The position numbers and the translations under genes were made by a program. From contig CBDCFV010000006.1 of the NCBI GenBank assembly GCA_965216425.1, positions 744,001 to 808,000 on the forward strand: 64,000 bases of DNA, given 5' to 3'. Positions 8,990 through 16,980 of the stretch are shown here, one piece after another. Under the pieces are notes generated by a model. It searched no databases. It was not told the origin of the DNA and was given only the letters and a program-made list of their open reading frames with translations. Each line of letters starts with the position of its first letter. Positions within the stretch are counted from its first letter, which is position 1. The stretch comes from CBDCFV01 sp965216425 (GTDB lineage: Bacteria > Chloroflexota > Dehalococcoidia > Lucifugimonadales > UBA3495).

Positions 8990-9163
8990 GCCTTTTCATT
9001 CTCCCGTCTTTCCCGCGCAGGAACGTCACCCCCGCGAAGGCGGGGGCGGGAATCCATATGGTCCTGCCACGAGAAGGTTGCCATAGGCCACAGTCATGTA
9101 GGTGCCCGCTTTCGCGGGAAAGACGAGACCCATTTGACCTGATCCGGAAAATGAAAAGCCCCG
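8990..9163. mobile_element. Miniature inverted-repeat element (family M1, copy B)
   Basis: A 174 bp relative of the element at 5978-6130: GGCCTTTTCATTCTCCCG at the left and GGAAAATGAAAAGCCCC at the right are inverted, and the middle shares the ATGGTCCTGCC...GAGAAG...GCCATAGGC...GTCATGTAGGT block with copy A. It is flanked by an identical 14 bp direct repeat CTCACAATGTCCGG (8976-8989 and 9164-9177). Confidence 0.7.
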
Positions 9164-9195
9164 CTCACAATGTCCGGACTTCCAGCTAATGTCAT

Positions 9196-9275
9196 AAGCT
9201 TGGAGTATAATCCTCTTCGTTCGGGTCTAACGACCTTTGCGAGGTTGGATCTCCGACTGGCTTTCCCAAGCTTGG
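9196..9275 (+). promoter_or_regulatory. Possible promoter -10 and folded leader upstream of the amidohydrolase
   Basis: A TATAAT box (9206-9211) lies ~130 bases before the ATG at 9343. It is enclosed by AAGCTTGG (9196-9203) and CCAAGCTT (9266-9273), which can pair, with smaller hairpins between (TCGTT/AACGA; GTTGG/CCGAC). No good -35 is visible. It could be a promoter inside an unrelated repeat or a structured leader. I do not recognise a riboswitch class. Confidence 0.3.
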
Positions 9276-9342
9276 TAGTTAAGACCCACATTTAAGATAA
9301 GTCACCTGAGTTATAACGGCAACCAAAAGAGAGGTGATCATC

Positions 9343-10884
9343 ATGCCTACGTCACTCATACGCGGCAAGTACATTATCTGCCGGGCGGGCTCCGATGCAG
9401 AATCAAGCACAGTCATCGCCAATGGCGCGGTATTTCAGCGGGACGGCGTCATTGAGCAAGTGGGAGCTTATGAAGAGCTGAAAGCTTCGTGCGACGCCGA
9501 TGAGGAGATAGGCGGGCCCAACTACGTCGTTTTCCCGGGGTTGGTCAACTCTCATCACCACGGGCGCGCAGTTACCAGCCTGCAAATGGGGTATTGCGAC
9601 AACTCGCTGGAGACCTGGATTCTCAACGGCTGGACTCGCCGTCCCCACGACCACTACCTGATGACCCTGTACACCGCCATGCAAATGATAGAGTCCGGCA
9701 CCACCACGGTCATGTACAACCACGGGCAAACCCCGGCCCAAGGGTTGGAAGACGACCTTAACGAGGTGCTCCGGGCATTTAATGACGTGGGAATGCGAAC
9801 GGCTTTCTCGGTCTACTATCGGGGTCAGAATCGCGTCGTTTACTCTGACGACCGGCAGTTCATAGGCGGGCTGCCCGCTGACTTGGCGAACAGCCTCCGA
9901 AACTTCCTTGCCGCCAATGATTTGTCCGTTGACGACTATTTCTCCATCTTCGAAAGCCTGCACCGGCAATACGGCAGCGATCCCAACAGCAGGGTGAACA
10001 TCCTGTTGAGTCCCAGCAATGTACAGTGGGCATCGGACGATTTTCTACAGCGCACCAAGGAACTTGCGGATAGACATCAAGTCGGTATCCACATGCACTT
10101 GGTGGAAAGCTCCTATCAGAAGGAGTTCGGCGTCAGGACTTGGGGCAAGACACCGGTGGCCCATTTACAGGACCTGGGCTTCCTGGGCCCCGAACTCTCG
10201 TGCGCCCATGCCGTGTGGCTGACGGAACAGGACATAGACCTTCTGGCCGGACACGGCGCAACGGTTTGCCACAACGCCAGTTCCAATTTGCGGCTAAAGA
10301 ACGGCATAGCTCCGGTTAACGCGATGGCCTCCAGAGGGTTGAACGTCGCCATGGGTACCGACAGCACCGCCCTCAACGACGATGACGACATGATTCAAGA
10401 GATGCGCTTGGTATCCAGGCTGCACCGGGAGCCAGCCATTTTTTCACCGGCGGTAAGCTCCCATCAAGTCCTGGCAATGGCGACCATCAACGCCGCGGCC
10501 CCAACCTTCTTCCACGACCGGATCGGCGCTTTGGAAGTGGGCAGAAGGGCCGACATGGTGTTGCTGGAAATGTCGGCCATCGAGGAACCCTATATGGACC
10601 CGGACGTGGATATCATAGACGCTCTCCTGTACCGTGGTAAGTCCAGGCACATCGACACTGTGCTCATAGACGGGAAGGTGGTGCTGAGAGACGGGGAGTT
10701 CCCGGGGTTGAGCAAGGCCGACGTGGCCAGAGAGTTGCGGGAACAACTTGCTCGGCCCATCGAACCCTCGGTCCTGGAAATGCGCAACATGGTCCAGCAG
10801 CTAACACCCCATGTGGAGCGGTTCTACCAGTCCTGGGGCGACGGGGAAGGCCAGCCCCACTACCGTTACAACAGCCGCGTTTAG
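9343..10884 (+). CDS. Amidohydrolase superfamily metal-dependent deaminase/hydrolase
   Basis: A 513 aa protein of the cytosine deaminase/SsnA/chlorohydrolase-like branch. N-terminal metal ligands lie in PGLVNSHHHGRA (residues 66-76), the barrel histidine in GIHMHLVES, another in SCAHAVWLT, and the catalytic Asp in MGTDSTALNDDDD. A C-terminal beta domain (GKVVLRDGEF) closes the fold. The ATG at 9343 has GAGAGG 8 bases upstream and is preferred over GTG at 9334. Substrate is not evident; guanine/N-heterocycle deamination or hydrolytic dechlorination are family options. Confidence 0.85.
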   Translation: MPTSLIRGKYIICRAGSDAESSTVIANGAVFQRDGVIEQVGAYEELKASCDADEEIGGPNYVVFPGLVNSHHHGRAVTSLQMGYCDNSLETWILNGWTRRPHDHYLMTLYTAMQMIESGTTTVMYNHGQTPAQGLEDDLNEVLRAFNDVGMRTAFSVYYRGQNRVVYSDDRQFIGGLPADLANSLRNFLAANDLSVDDYFSIFESLHRQYGSDPNSRVNILLSPSNVQWASDDFLQRTKELADRHQVGIHMHLVESSYQKEFGVRTWGKTPVAHLQDLGFLGPELSCAHAVWLTEQDIDLLAGHGATVCHNASSNLRLKNGIAPVNAMASRGLNVAMGTDSTALNDDDDMIQEMRLVSRLHREPAIFSPAVSSHQVLAMATINAAAPTFFHDRIGALEVGRRADMVLLEMSAIEEPYMDPDVDIIDALLYRGKSRHIDTVLIDGKVVLRDGEFPGLSKADVARELREQLARPIEPSVLEMRNMVQQLTPHVERFYQSWGDGEGQPHYRYNSRV

Positions 10885-10951
10885 TTTCCTCAGAGGGTGT
10901 TTGAAATCCGCTTCCCACCTGATACGGTAGCCAACCAGGTCCCGGAAATTA

Positions 10952-10973
10952 GACCCGCCCTGTGCGGCGGGTC
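10952..10973. terminator. Terminator-like hairpin between convergent genes
   Basis: GACCCGCC and GGCGGGTC pair perfectly (8 bp) around a 6 base loop. On the minus strand the hairpin is followed by TAATTTCC, so it may end transcription of the DUF4268 gene; on the plus strand it follows the amidohydrolase stop by 67 bases without a T-run. Confidence 0.45.
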
Positions 10974-11013
10974 ATCGCTTCAAAGACTCCACATTGCCCG
11001 AATTGGCCGCGGA

Positions 11014-11921
11014 CTACTCATCCGGCACAATTTCAGCGTCGTCTGTCTCCGGCCTGTACTCAGTGATGATGCGGTGGAATTGGCCGAGACGGTCGTGCAA
11101 CCAGTCCGCCATCTGCGGCCAGTTGCCCGAGTCCCAAGCGTTCATCCAGAGAGACCTGTTGCGGCTACCGAACTCGCTGGTTACGGCGGTCCCATATTCC
11201 ATTGCCAAGTCTTTGGTTTGAGCATCGTAATCGGGATGATCTCGAGATATGTAGACATTGACCCCGTCTTGTGACAGTGATTGGTAGACAATCACGCCTC
11301 CGATCTTGTGCTCGACTGTATGTGCAGAGTGGTCTGGCGGGATGTTGTCGGCTTGGTAACACCCGGCGTAAAAGCTCCAGAATTCCCTGCGAAGCGGGAT
11401 AAGTTCAGCCTGTCTACGGTTGCTGCCAGGCTTGACAGTGGCTTTGACTCGGCGGTCCCAATCGTTGGGGCGTTCCAGCACCTCGAACAGCGGCGCAACC
11501 GGGGCCGCAGTGTCTCCGATCCGCACTGCCCGCACCTTCACGGCAAAAAATGAGAAGGGGTCTACGGTGTGTGAGTTGAGCCAGCGGACTGCGGAAAGGT
11601 GAGGCCCCTGAAACTCCCGGGCAATCCAGATGACTGTTTGCGCTTCCAGCCCCGCCAAGTAGGTCAGGACCTGCCCGGGTGCATGTGGTTGGTGTTCTCC
11701 AACTGGTTCTCAATCACCACCATGCTTCCGTCGCTGGGGATGCGGGCCAGTATGTCCGCGGAGAATCCCTCAACCGACACTTCCGTGTCTTCCAACTCCA
11801 GGTCTACGCCAATGGCCCGGGACAGCCGGTGCAGGTTCTCCGCCAACCAGGGAGTGAAGTCGTTGGCCTCGTGGGGCCAGGCTTCCCTCAAATCGACGTC
11901 TATAAGCTCTCCGAACTCCAT
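11014..11921 (-). pseudogene. DUF4268-type protein, frameshifted
   Basis: The 5' part (11921-11664) encodes MEFGELIDVDLREAWPHEANDFTPWLAE... to IENQLENTNHMHPG, then hits a stop. Coding continues in another frame from VLTYLAGLEAQTVIWIAREF to the stop at 11014. One missing base near 11674 (GGCAGGTCCTGACC, where GGC CAG GTC CTG ACC would restore HPGQVLTYL) explains the break; the span of 908 bases is one short of a 302-codon gene. DUF4268 proteins are often linked to restriction/DNA-processing islands and have a nuclease-like N-terminal part (DILAR...VVIENQLE resembles a PD-(D/E)XK core). It could be a true pseudogene or a sequencing error. Confidence 0.75.
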
Positions 11922-12000
11922 CGCGGCTATCCTCCATTAAGAGTACGTGCTGCGCCTTTTATCACCTCGCTGTGGATTGGAGACGCGACGGAGCCAAGGC

Positions 12001-12555
12001 TCAGGCAGGGAATATCTCCTCCACCCGGAAACTGAAACCTTCCAGGGTGGGGGAAGTCACGGTATCGCCATCTTTGTAGACGCCCACCTCCACGAAATCT
12101 CCGTCACCCAACAGCAAAACCCTCACTGTTCTGGCTTCGGGGTCAATCGGCCAATACTCTCTTACGCCGTGCCTGGCGTACAGCTCACGCTTGGCCATCA
12201 AGTCACGTTGGGCCGTGGACGGGGAGTGTATTTCCACCACTAGGTCCGGCGCGCCCTGGACGTTGAGCCGGGTGATAATGCCCATCCGATCCCTGGAGAT
12301 GAACAACAAGTCCGGCTCCACGGTGTCCGTGTCCGACAGCACAACGTCCGTGGGCGCGGCGAAGACTATCCCCAGGTCTCTTTCTTCCACAAATGGAGCC
12401 ACGCGCAAGAATAGCCGTCCCGAAATTACCTGGTGGGCGATATTGGGCGATGGCATCCTGAACAACTCCCCGTCAATCAACTCCCATCGCTCGTCGTCCG
12501 GAGTCTTGGCGTAGTCCTCGTAGGTTAGCTTGGTTTTTGGCTTGCGGCTGACCAT
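12001..12555 (-). CDS. Uma2 family restriction-endonuclease-fold protein (DUF820)
   Basis: A 184 aa protein with the PD-(D/E)XK fold of the Uma2 family: YEDYAKTPDDERWELIDGELF at the N-terminus, VEPDLLFISRDR, then LVVEIHSPSTAQRDLMAKRELYARHGVREYWPIDPE, which holds the Asp, Glu and Lys-type core residues. Family members are scattered widely in cyanobacteria and Chloroflexota, often linked to transposons; function is mostly unproven. It lies between the broken DUF4268 gene and a cluster of mobile elements. Confidence 0.85.
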   Translation of the reverse strand: MVSRKPKTKLTYEDYAKTPDDERWELIDGELFRMPSPNIAHQVISGRLFLRVAPFVEERDLGIVFAAPTDVVLSDTDTVEPDLLFISRDRMGIITRLNVQGAPDLVVEIHSPSTAQRDLMAKRELYARHGVREYWPIDPEARTVRVLLLGDGDFVEVGVYKDGDTVTSPTLEGFSFRVEEIFPA

Positions 12556-12640
12556 CTTTTGTCCTCCGGTGGCGGAGCATTCTTCAAAAACGATTATCCC
12601 ACAAGCTCAACCCAACAGTTCGTCTTGTGGTTGCGAATCA

Positions 12641-12798
12641 GGGCATGTGCAAAGTCTTTTCCCATAGCGAAACCCAGTGCCTGACCCGCAATTGTTATGA
12701 AAATAGGCCATTTTCATGTTCATATATCGCCCAGCGGAGACTAGAAGGAGCGCGGGCGTCCCGCCCGCACTAAGTAGGGACGACTTTGCACAAGCCTT
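12641..12798. mobile_element. Mini-element with family M3 termini and 12 bp flanking duplication
   Basis: 158 bp starting GGGCATGTGCAAAGTC and ending with the inverse GACTTTGCACAAGCC. It is flanked on both sides by GGTTGCGAATCA (12629-12640, 12799-12810), which looks like a target duplication. The interior (CCATTTTCATGTTCATAT; GGAGCGCGGGCGTCCCGCCCGCA) recurs at 13571-13739. No coding capacity. Confidence 0.7.
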
Positions 12799-13029
12799 GG
12801 TTGCGAATCAGCGAAGGGGCCACCCTCCCAATCGCTTATAGAGCAGGGCATGTGCAAAGTCACGGGAGTTGACTTGCCGGTTCACCGCAATTCCCGCGGA
12901 GGAACGTCCCCACTGACATTTGCCCCTTGCCAGCTCGGAAAGCACCTCTCTACCATATTACTTGTCCTGCTCAACCTCCCGTTGGACATGGACAAGTCCA
13001 GTAAAGCCACTGAGGCAACATGATGATTG

Positions 13030-13173
13030 ATGACTGGAAAGACCTCCAAGAATAAGCTGTCCGGACCCAACCGTGACCTCGAAGTCCCTTTCAACTCCGG
13101 CGCTCTCCCCGGATGTCCTGAAATGTCCGCAAATGTCCGCAGTTCTGAAATTTCCGGCCCCTCCGGCAAATAG
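13030..13173 (+). CDS. 47-residue ORF of the M3 element, unknown function (copy 1)
   Basis: Reads MTGKTSKNKLSGPNRDLEVP and ends EISGPSGK, polar and without membrane segments. The counterpart at 23904-24047 has exactly the same length and about 39 of 47 identical residues, with an ATG and stop in the same places, the main reason to list it. It is followed after 21 bases by the second ORF with a GAGGAG site in between. It could be a peptide or only a conserved nucleic-acid feature of the element; family unknown. Confidence 0.35.
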   Translation: MTGKTSKNKLSGPNRDLEVPFNSGALPGCPEMSANVRSSEISGPSGK

Positions 13174-13194
13174 ACCATCTGAGGAGTCTGCATC

Positions 13195-13488
13195 ATGCGA
13201 AGTGAAATAAACGCCCTCTGGGCTCGCGTCCGCTCCCTTCAACGGAAATTGGCCCGCGAACTGGCCGCCTGCCGGCTGGACCTCCTGATCCGGGACCTTT
13301 GCCACCGTTGGTTCGTCGCCCAGTCCGACCAGAAGCCGTTGCCAGGAATCCAGCCCTTCATCCGCCGGGTAATAGACGCCGGCTACCGGCTCCTCCCGTT
13401 GGGCGCGGCCAACAACTACCTGCGGGATTGTCGTCGCAAGGAGACCGCCCCTGACCCCAAAACGCTGCTCAGCGTCATCCTTCCCTAG
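13195..13488 (+). CDS. 97-residue protein of the M3 element, unknown function (copy 1)
   Basis: ATG at 13195 is preceded by GAGGAG at an 8 base spacing. The product is rich in Arg/Leu: the N-terminal half (EINALWARVRSLQRKLAREL) looks like an amphipathic or coiled-coil helix, followed by DLCHRWFVAQSDQ and AANNYLRDCRR. I recognise no family. The copy at 24069-24362 is broken (start ATA, internal TAA, lost stop), and many differences between copies change amino acids, so constraint is not obvious. The gene may be a cargo or regulatory protein of the element. Confidence 0.45.
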   Translation: MRSEINALWARVRSLQRKLARELAACRLDLLIRDLCHRWFVAQSDQKPLPGIQPFIRRVIDAGYRLLPLGAANNYLRDCRRKETAPDPKTLLSVILP

Positions 13489-13570
13489 GCCGGGAATATC
13501 CGGCCTGCGGGGTCCCTTGCCTGAAGGCAAGACATGGAAACCGCAAACCGCGTCCCGTTTCCGTCGGGGT

Positions 13571-13739
13571 GGGTGCAAAGTCTTTGCCCATAGCTAAACC
13601 TGGCGCCTGACCCGCATTGCTCCTGCCCCGGATTGCTATGAAAACAGGCCATTTTCATGTTCATGTATGGCCTCAAGGAGACCGGAAGGAGCGCGGGCGT
13701 CCCGCCCGCACCCAGATGGGGACGACATTGCACATGCCC
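13571..13739. repeat. Nested mini-element related to 12641-12798
   Basis: GGGTGCAAAGTCTTTGCCCATAG at the left matches the left end at 12641 (lacking four bases), and the interior shares GCCATTTTCATGTTCATGTA and the GGAGCGCGGGCGTCCCGCCCGCA block; the right end is the shared terminus GCACATGCCC. It forms the right part of M3 copy 1. Confidence 0.6.
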
Positions 13740-13820
13740 TGCTCATAGAACGCCTTTGCAGAGTGTAACGTCATAGTATGGTAGTATTATGCCAACAGGC
13801 TGCCGTCGGAGGTAGGAATA

Positions 13821-14699
13821 ATGACTACAGTAGGCTCAGGTAAATACACTTACACCCTCATTCAGGACTGGGCCAAGCTGCCTCCGGGGCAAACGTTAGG
13901 GTCGGTCAGTGCCGTAGCCACCGACTCGCAGGACCGGGTCTACGCCTTCCAGCGGGCCGAGCCCCCGGTAGTGGTCTTCGACCGGGACGGGAGTTTCGTG
14001 GGGTCTTGGGGCAACGGGGCTTTCGTCAACCCTCACGGCATCTATATCGAAGACGATATCGTCTATTTGACCGACCGGGAAGGGTCGGTCGCTATGAAAT
14101 ACACCCTGGACGGCAAACCGTTGCAGATCATCGGCGAGCATGGCGTCTACTCCGATACGGGTTGTGAGGTTTCCGGGGAAGTCGTGCCCAGGGCAGCCGG
14201 GCCGTTCAACTACCTCACCGAGTTGGTTCCCGCGGCCAACGGAGACCTCTACGTGTCTGACGGCTACCGCAACGCCCGGGTGCACCGTTTTTCCAGCGGC
14301 GGGCAATTGCTTTCCTCTTGGGGTGAGCCGGGCAAGGGCGGCCCCAACCAGATGCACCTGCCCCACAGCCTGATAGTCGGGCGGGATGGCAGGATCTATG
14401 TCTGTGACCGCGAGAACAGCCGCATCCAGATATTTTCGGCTGAGGGCCAATATATTGAGATGTGGACCGACATGCACCGGCCCTTGGACATTTCGCAAGA
14501 TGCGGAGGGCGTGTTCTACATCACCGAACGGGCGGAAGACGGCTCACCCCCGCAAGTCAGCGTCCTGGGCCCGGATGGACAGGTGCTCGCCAGGTTTCCT
14601 TCCCGGTCAGGGCACGGGTCATGGGTTGACGCGCACGGCGACATCTACTTGGCTCTGACCGCCGAGAATAGTATCGACAAGTACGTCCGACAACGTTAA
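13821..14699 (+). CDS. NHL-repeat beta-propeller protein (peptidylglycine lyase-like)
   Basis: A 292 aa protein made of repeated ~45 residue blades such as VATDSQDRVYAFQR.EPPVVVFDRDGSFVGSWG, NPHGIYIEDDIVYLTDRE, AANGDLYVSDGYRNARVHRFSSGGQLLSSWGEPG and VGRDGRIYVCDRENSRIQIFSAEGQYIEMW. This pattern matches the NHL/six-blade propeller of the peptidyl-alpha-hydroxyglycine lyase-like family. No signal peptide is visible. Binding partner or enzyme activity is unknown. A GGAGGTAGG ribosome site precedes the ATG. Confidence 0.82.
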   Translation: MTTVGSGKYTYTLIQDWAKLPPGQTLGSVSAVATDSQDRVYAFQRAEPPVVVFDRDGSFVGSWGNGAFVNPHGIYIEDDIVYLTDREGSVAMKYTLDGKPLQIIGEHGVYSDTGCEVSGEVVPRAAGPFNYLTELVPAANGDLYVSDGYRNARVHRFSSGGQLLSSWGEPGKGGPNQMHLPHSLIVGRDGRIYVCDRENSRIQIFSAEGQYIEMWTDMHRPLDISQDAEGVFYITERAEDGSPPQVSVLGPDGQVLARFPSRSGHGSWVDAHGDIYLALTAENSIDKYVRQR

Positions 14700-14718
14700 G
14701 TCCTGTTGACATTTCCCC

Positions 14719-14806
14719 CGTCATTCCCGCGCAGGCGGGAATCCATAGGCTTGGGCCATCGACGAGTGGACGCCAGCAGAACCAGCCTGTTTTTGAAATA
14801 GTTTCT
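14719..14806. repeat. Decayed family M2 repeat with GTCATTCCCGCGC palindrome
   Basis: Contains the palindrome GTCATTCCCGCG..CGGGAATCC and ends GTTTTTGAAATAGTTTCT (14789-14806), which resembles the right terminus of the M2 elements at 21003 and 26170. The matching left terminus is absent, so it looks like a truncated copy. Confidence 0.55.
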
Positions 14807-14833
14807 TCCACATCACACCGGCAGGAAATGTAA

Positions 14834-16465
14834 ATGGCTGCTAACCCCCGATCATCCACCGATGGCCCGCAGGAATTCCATACTTTGTCGGGTCTCGACA
14901 TCAAGGACGTCTACCGGCCCGCCGACGCGGAATTGGACTACTCGCAAGACTTGGGTGACCCGGGCGCCTACCCGTTTACCCGCGGGCCTTACCCAACCAT
15001 GTACCGGGGGCGGTTGTGGACTCGCCGCCAGATTGCCGGCTTCGGCACCGCCAAGGCCACCAACCAACGGTACCGCTTCCTGCTTGAACGGGGACAGACC
15101 GGCATAAGCACCGACTTCGACCACCCGACCCTCACCGGGTACGACTCTGACCACGAGTTGGCGGAGGGCGAGGTTGGCAGGCTGGGAGTGGCCATCGACA
15201 CGCTGGCCGACATGGAGGAATTGTTCGAAGGCATCCCCCAGGATAAAGTCAGCGTCTCCCTTACCATCAACCACCCCGCCATTGTCATGTTGAGCATGTT
15301 CCTCGCCGTGGCCGAAGGCCGGGACATACCCTGGTCTGCGCTTAGGGGCACGGTACAGAACGATTCACTGAAGGAGTTCCACGGCCAAAAGACCTTTGCG
15401 CTCCCCCCAAGCCCCTCCCTCAAGCTTACGACTGACATCGTGGAGTTTTGCACCAAGCATGTCCCGAATTGGTACACGGTGTCCATTTCCGGCTACCATA
15501 CTCGAGAGTCGGGGGCCGACGCTGTCCAGGAGTTGGCCTTCACTCTGGCGCAAGGTATGGCTTACGTGGAATCGGCCATGGAGCGGGGGTTGCCTGTCGA
15601 CAGTTTTGCGCCCAGGCTGTCGTTCTTCTTCGGCTGCCACAACGACTTCTTTGAAGAGATAGCCAAGTTCCGCGCCGCCCGTCGCATGTGGGCGCGAATC
15701 ATGCGCGACCGCTACCACGCCAAGCAGCCCGAGTCGATGCGGCTTCGCTTCCACACGCAAACGTTGGGGTCCACCCTGACGCGGCCAGACCCCCAGAACA
15801 ACATCGTTCGCGGCGCTTTGCAGGCGTTGGCGGCGATTATGGGCGGCACCCAGTCGTTGCACGTCAGCGGCTACGACGAAGCCTATGACATCCCATCTGA
15901 AGAGGCCATGCGCATGTCATTGGCCACTCAGTTGATCGTGGCCCACGAGTCCGGTGTCACGAACACCGTCGATCCTCTCGGCGGCTCCATGTTCGTTGAG
16001 TCATTGACCAACACGATGGAAGAAAAAGCCAACGAGTACATTGCCAGGATAGATGAGATAGGGAACGGTTCCCTGCGTCAAGGAATGCTTGAGGCCATCG
16101 GGAACGGCTACATCGAGCAGGAGATCGCCCGCGCCTCGTATGAGTACCACAAGAAAGTGGAGAGCAGCGAGTACGTGATAGTGGGGGTCAATCAATACCA
16201 GCCAACGGAGAGCCAATTACCGGAGTTATTCGAGTTCGACCCCGCGGAAGAGGAACGGCAAATGAAGCGGCTGGCCGAGGCCAAGCGTTCCCGGAACGGG
16301 GCCGATGTAGTTGATTCGTTGCGCAACTTGAAAGCGGCAGCGGCCAAGGACGAGAACCTGATGCCCCTTGTCTTGAATGCAGTACAAGCCAAGGCTACAG
16401 AGGGCGAGGTCATGGCCTCGTTGCAGGACGTGTACGGTGAGTACATAGACCCGGGGGTGTTTTAA
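14834..16465 (+). CDS. hcmA: B12-dependent acyl-CoA mutase large subunit, probable 2-hydroxyisobutyryl-CoA mutase
   Basis: A 543 aa catalytic subunit of the methylmalonyl-CoA mutase superfamily (TIM barrel only; the B12 domain is the next gene). RGPYPTMYRGRLWTRRQIAGFGTAK is the substrate-channel motif. Three specificity positions differ from methylmalonyl-CoA mutase: the active-site Tyr (Tyr89 in the Propionibacterium enzyme) is Ile67, Ala116 is Asp94, and the carboxylate-binding Arg207 is Gln185. Ile, Asp and Gln are the residues I recall for 2-hydroxyisobutyryl-CoA mutase (HcmA of Aquincola). Loss of the Arg argues against a dicarboxyl-CoA substrate. Isobutyryl-CoA mutase is less likely, since it has Phe at the first position. 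The operon also encodes the B12 subunit and a CoA ligase, as in the known hcm locus. Confidence 0.8.
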   Translation: MAANPRSSTDGPQEFHTLSGLDIKDVYRPADAELDYSQDLGDPGAYPFTRGPYPTMYRGRLWTRRQIAGFGTAKATNQRYRFLLERGQTGISTDFDHPTLTGYDSDHELAEGEVGRLGVAIDTLADMEELFEGIPQDKVSVSLTINHPAIVMLSMFLAVAEGRDIPWSALRGTVQNDSLKEFHGQKTFALPPSPSLKLTTDIVEFCTKHVPNWYTVSISGYHTRESGADAVQELAFTLAQGMAYVESAMERGLPVDSFAPRLSFFFGCHNDFFEEIAKFRAARRMWARIMRDRYHAKQPESMRLRFHTQTLGSTLTRPDPQNNIVRGALQALAAIMGGTQSLHVSGYDEAYDIPSEEAMRMSLATQLIVAHESGVTNTVDPLGGSMFVESLTNTMEEKANEYIARIDEIGNGSLRQGMLEAIGNGYIEQEIARASYEYHKKVESSEYVIVGVNQYQPTESQLPELFEFDPAEEERQMKRLAEAKRSRNGADVVDSLRNLKAAAAKDENLMPLVLNAVQAKATEGEVMASLQDVYGEYIDPGVF

Positions 16466-16472
16466 CACGGGG

Positions 16473-16973
16473 ATGACCACCCAATCCCAACATAGAAACA
16501 TCAAGGTGTTGCTGGCCAAAATGGGCTTGGACGGCCACGACCGTGGCATCAAGGTCATTGCGCGGGCCTTTCGTGACGCCGGAATGGAGGTGGTCTACCT
16601 GGGTATGCGCGTAACCACCGACCAGATAGCCCAAGCCACCCTTCAGGAAGACGCCGACGTGGTTGGGATAAGCATCCTTTCCGGCGCTCACATGCGCTTG
16701 GTCCCACGGCTGGCCCAAGCACTAACCGAGAGAGGCATCATAGACGACGTCCTTCTCCTTGTAGGCGGAACAATCCCAGACCAGGACGTAGAGCCATTGC
16801 AACAAATTGGAGTCCAAGGTGTGTTCCCGGTGGGCACATTTACCGCCGAGATGGTGGAGTTCATTCAGGCCAACGTAAAGAGCGGCAAGTCTTCTCCGGC
16901 TCGATACCAAGCCGAAGACCCTGAGCGCGTCAACCCGTCAAGCGGCGTCATCCCCGAAACGGGGCGAGGGTGA
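16473..16973 (+). CDS. hcmB: B12-binding small subunit of the acyl-CoA mutase
   Basis: A 166 aa Rossmann-like cobalamin domain. DGHDRG at residues 20-25 is the DxHxxG motif whose His coordinates cobalt; VVGISILSGAH and LLVGGTIPDQD are the S-x-L and GG motifs contacting the nucleotide tail. It starts 7 bases after the large subunit. The last ~35 residues (after VKSGKSSPARYQ) are a polar extension. A MeaB/MeaH-type G-protein chaperone is not present nearby. Confidence 0.88.
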   Translation: MTTQSQHRNIKVLLAKMGLDGHDRGIKVIARAFRDAGMEVVYLGMRVTTDQIAQATLQEDADVVGISILSGAHMRLVPRLAQALTERGIIDDVLLLVGGTIPDQDVEPLQQIGVQGVFPVGTFTAEMVEFIQANVKSGKSSPARYQAEDPERVNPSSGVIPETGRG

Positions 16974-16980
16974 CCGCCGG

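Larger units (their letters stand above)
8869..9342. other. Intergenic region between divergent SDR and amidohydrolase genes
   Basis: These 474 bases have no supported gene. They contain element M1 copy B (8990-9163) and, after it, a possible promoter/leader for the amidohydrolase (9196-9275). The stretch 8869-8989 shows nothing I can name. Confidence 0.6.
12846..13739. mobile_element. Family M3 element, copy 1 (carries two small ORFs)
   Basis: It begins GGGCATGTGCAAAGTC (12846-12861) and ends with the near-inverse GACATTGCACATGCCC (13724-13739); the inverted match extends outward (GAGCA / TGCTC). The body up to about 13535 aligns to the element at 23567-24429, including two small ORFs. The right end has been replaced by, or has acquired, a mini-element (13571-13739). 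No transposase is encoded, so it would be non-autonomous. Confidence 0.65.

Noticed and set aside
9196..9275. Purine riboswitch upstream of the amidohydrolase
   Set aside because: TATAATC and CCGACT resemble the purine junction, but the P2/P3 loops and the UUUCUACC-like joining segment are absent.
14834..16465. Methylmalonyl-CoA mutase large subunit as the specific assignment
   Set aside because: Active-site Tyr and the carboxylate-binding Arg are replaced by Ile and Gln, which does not suit methylmalonyl-CoA.
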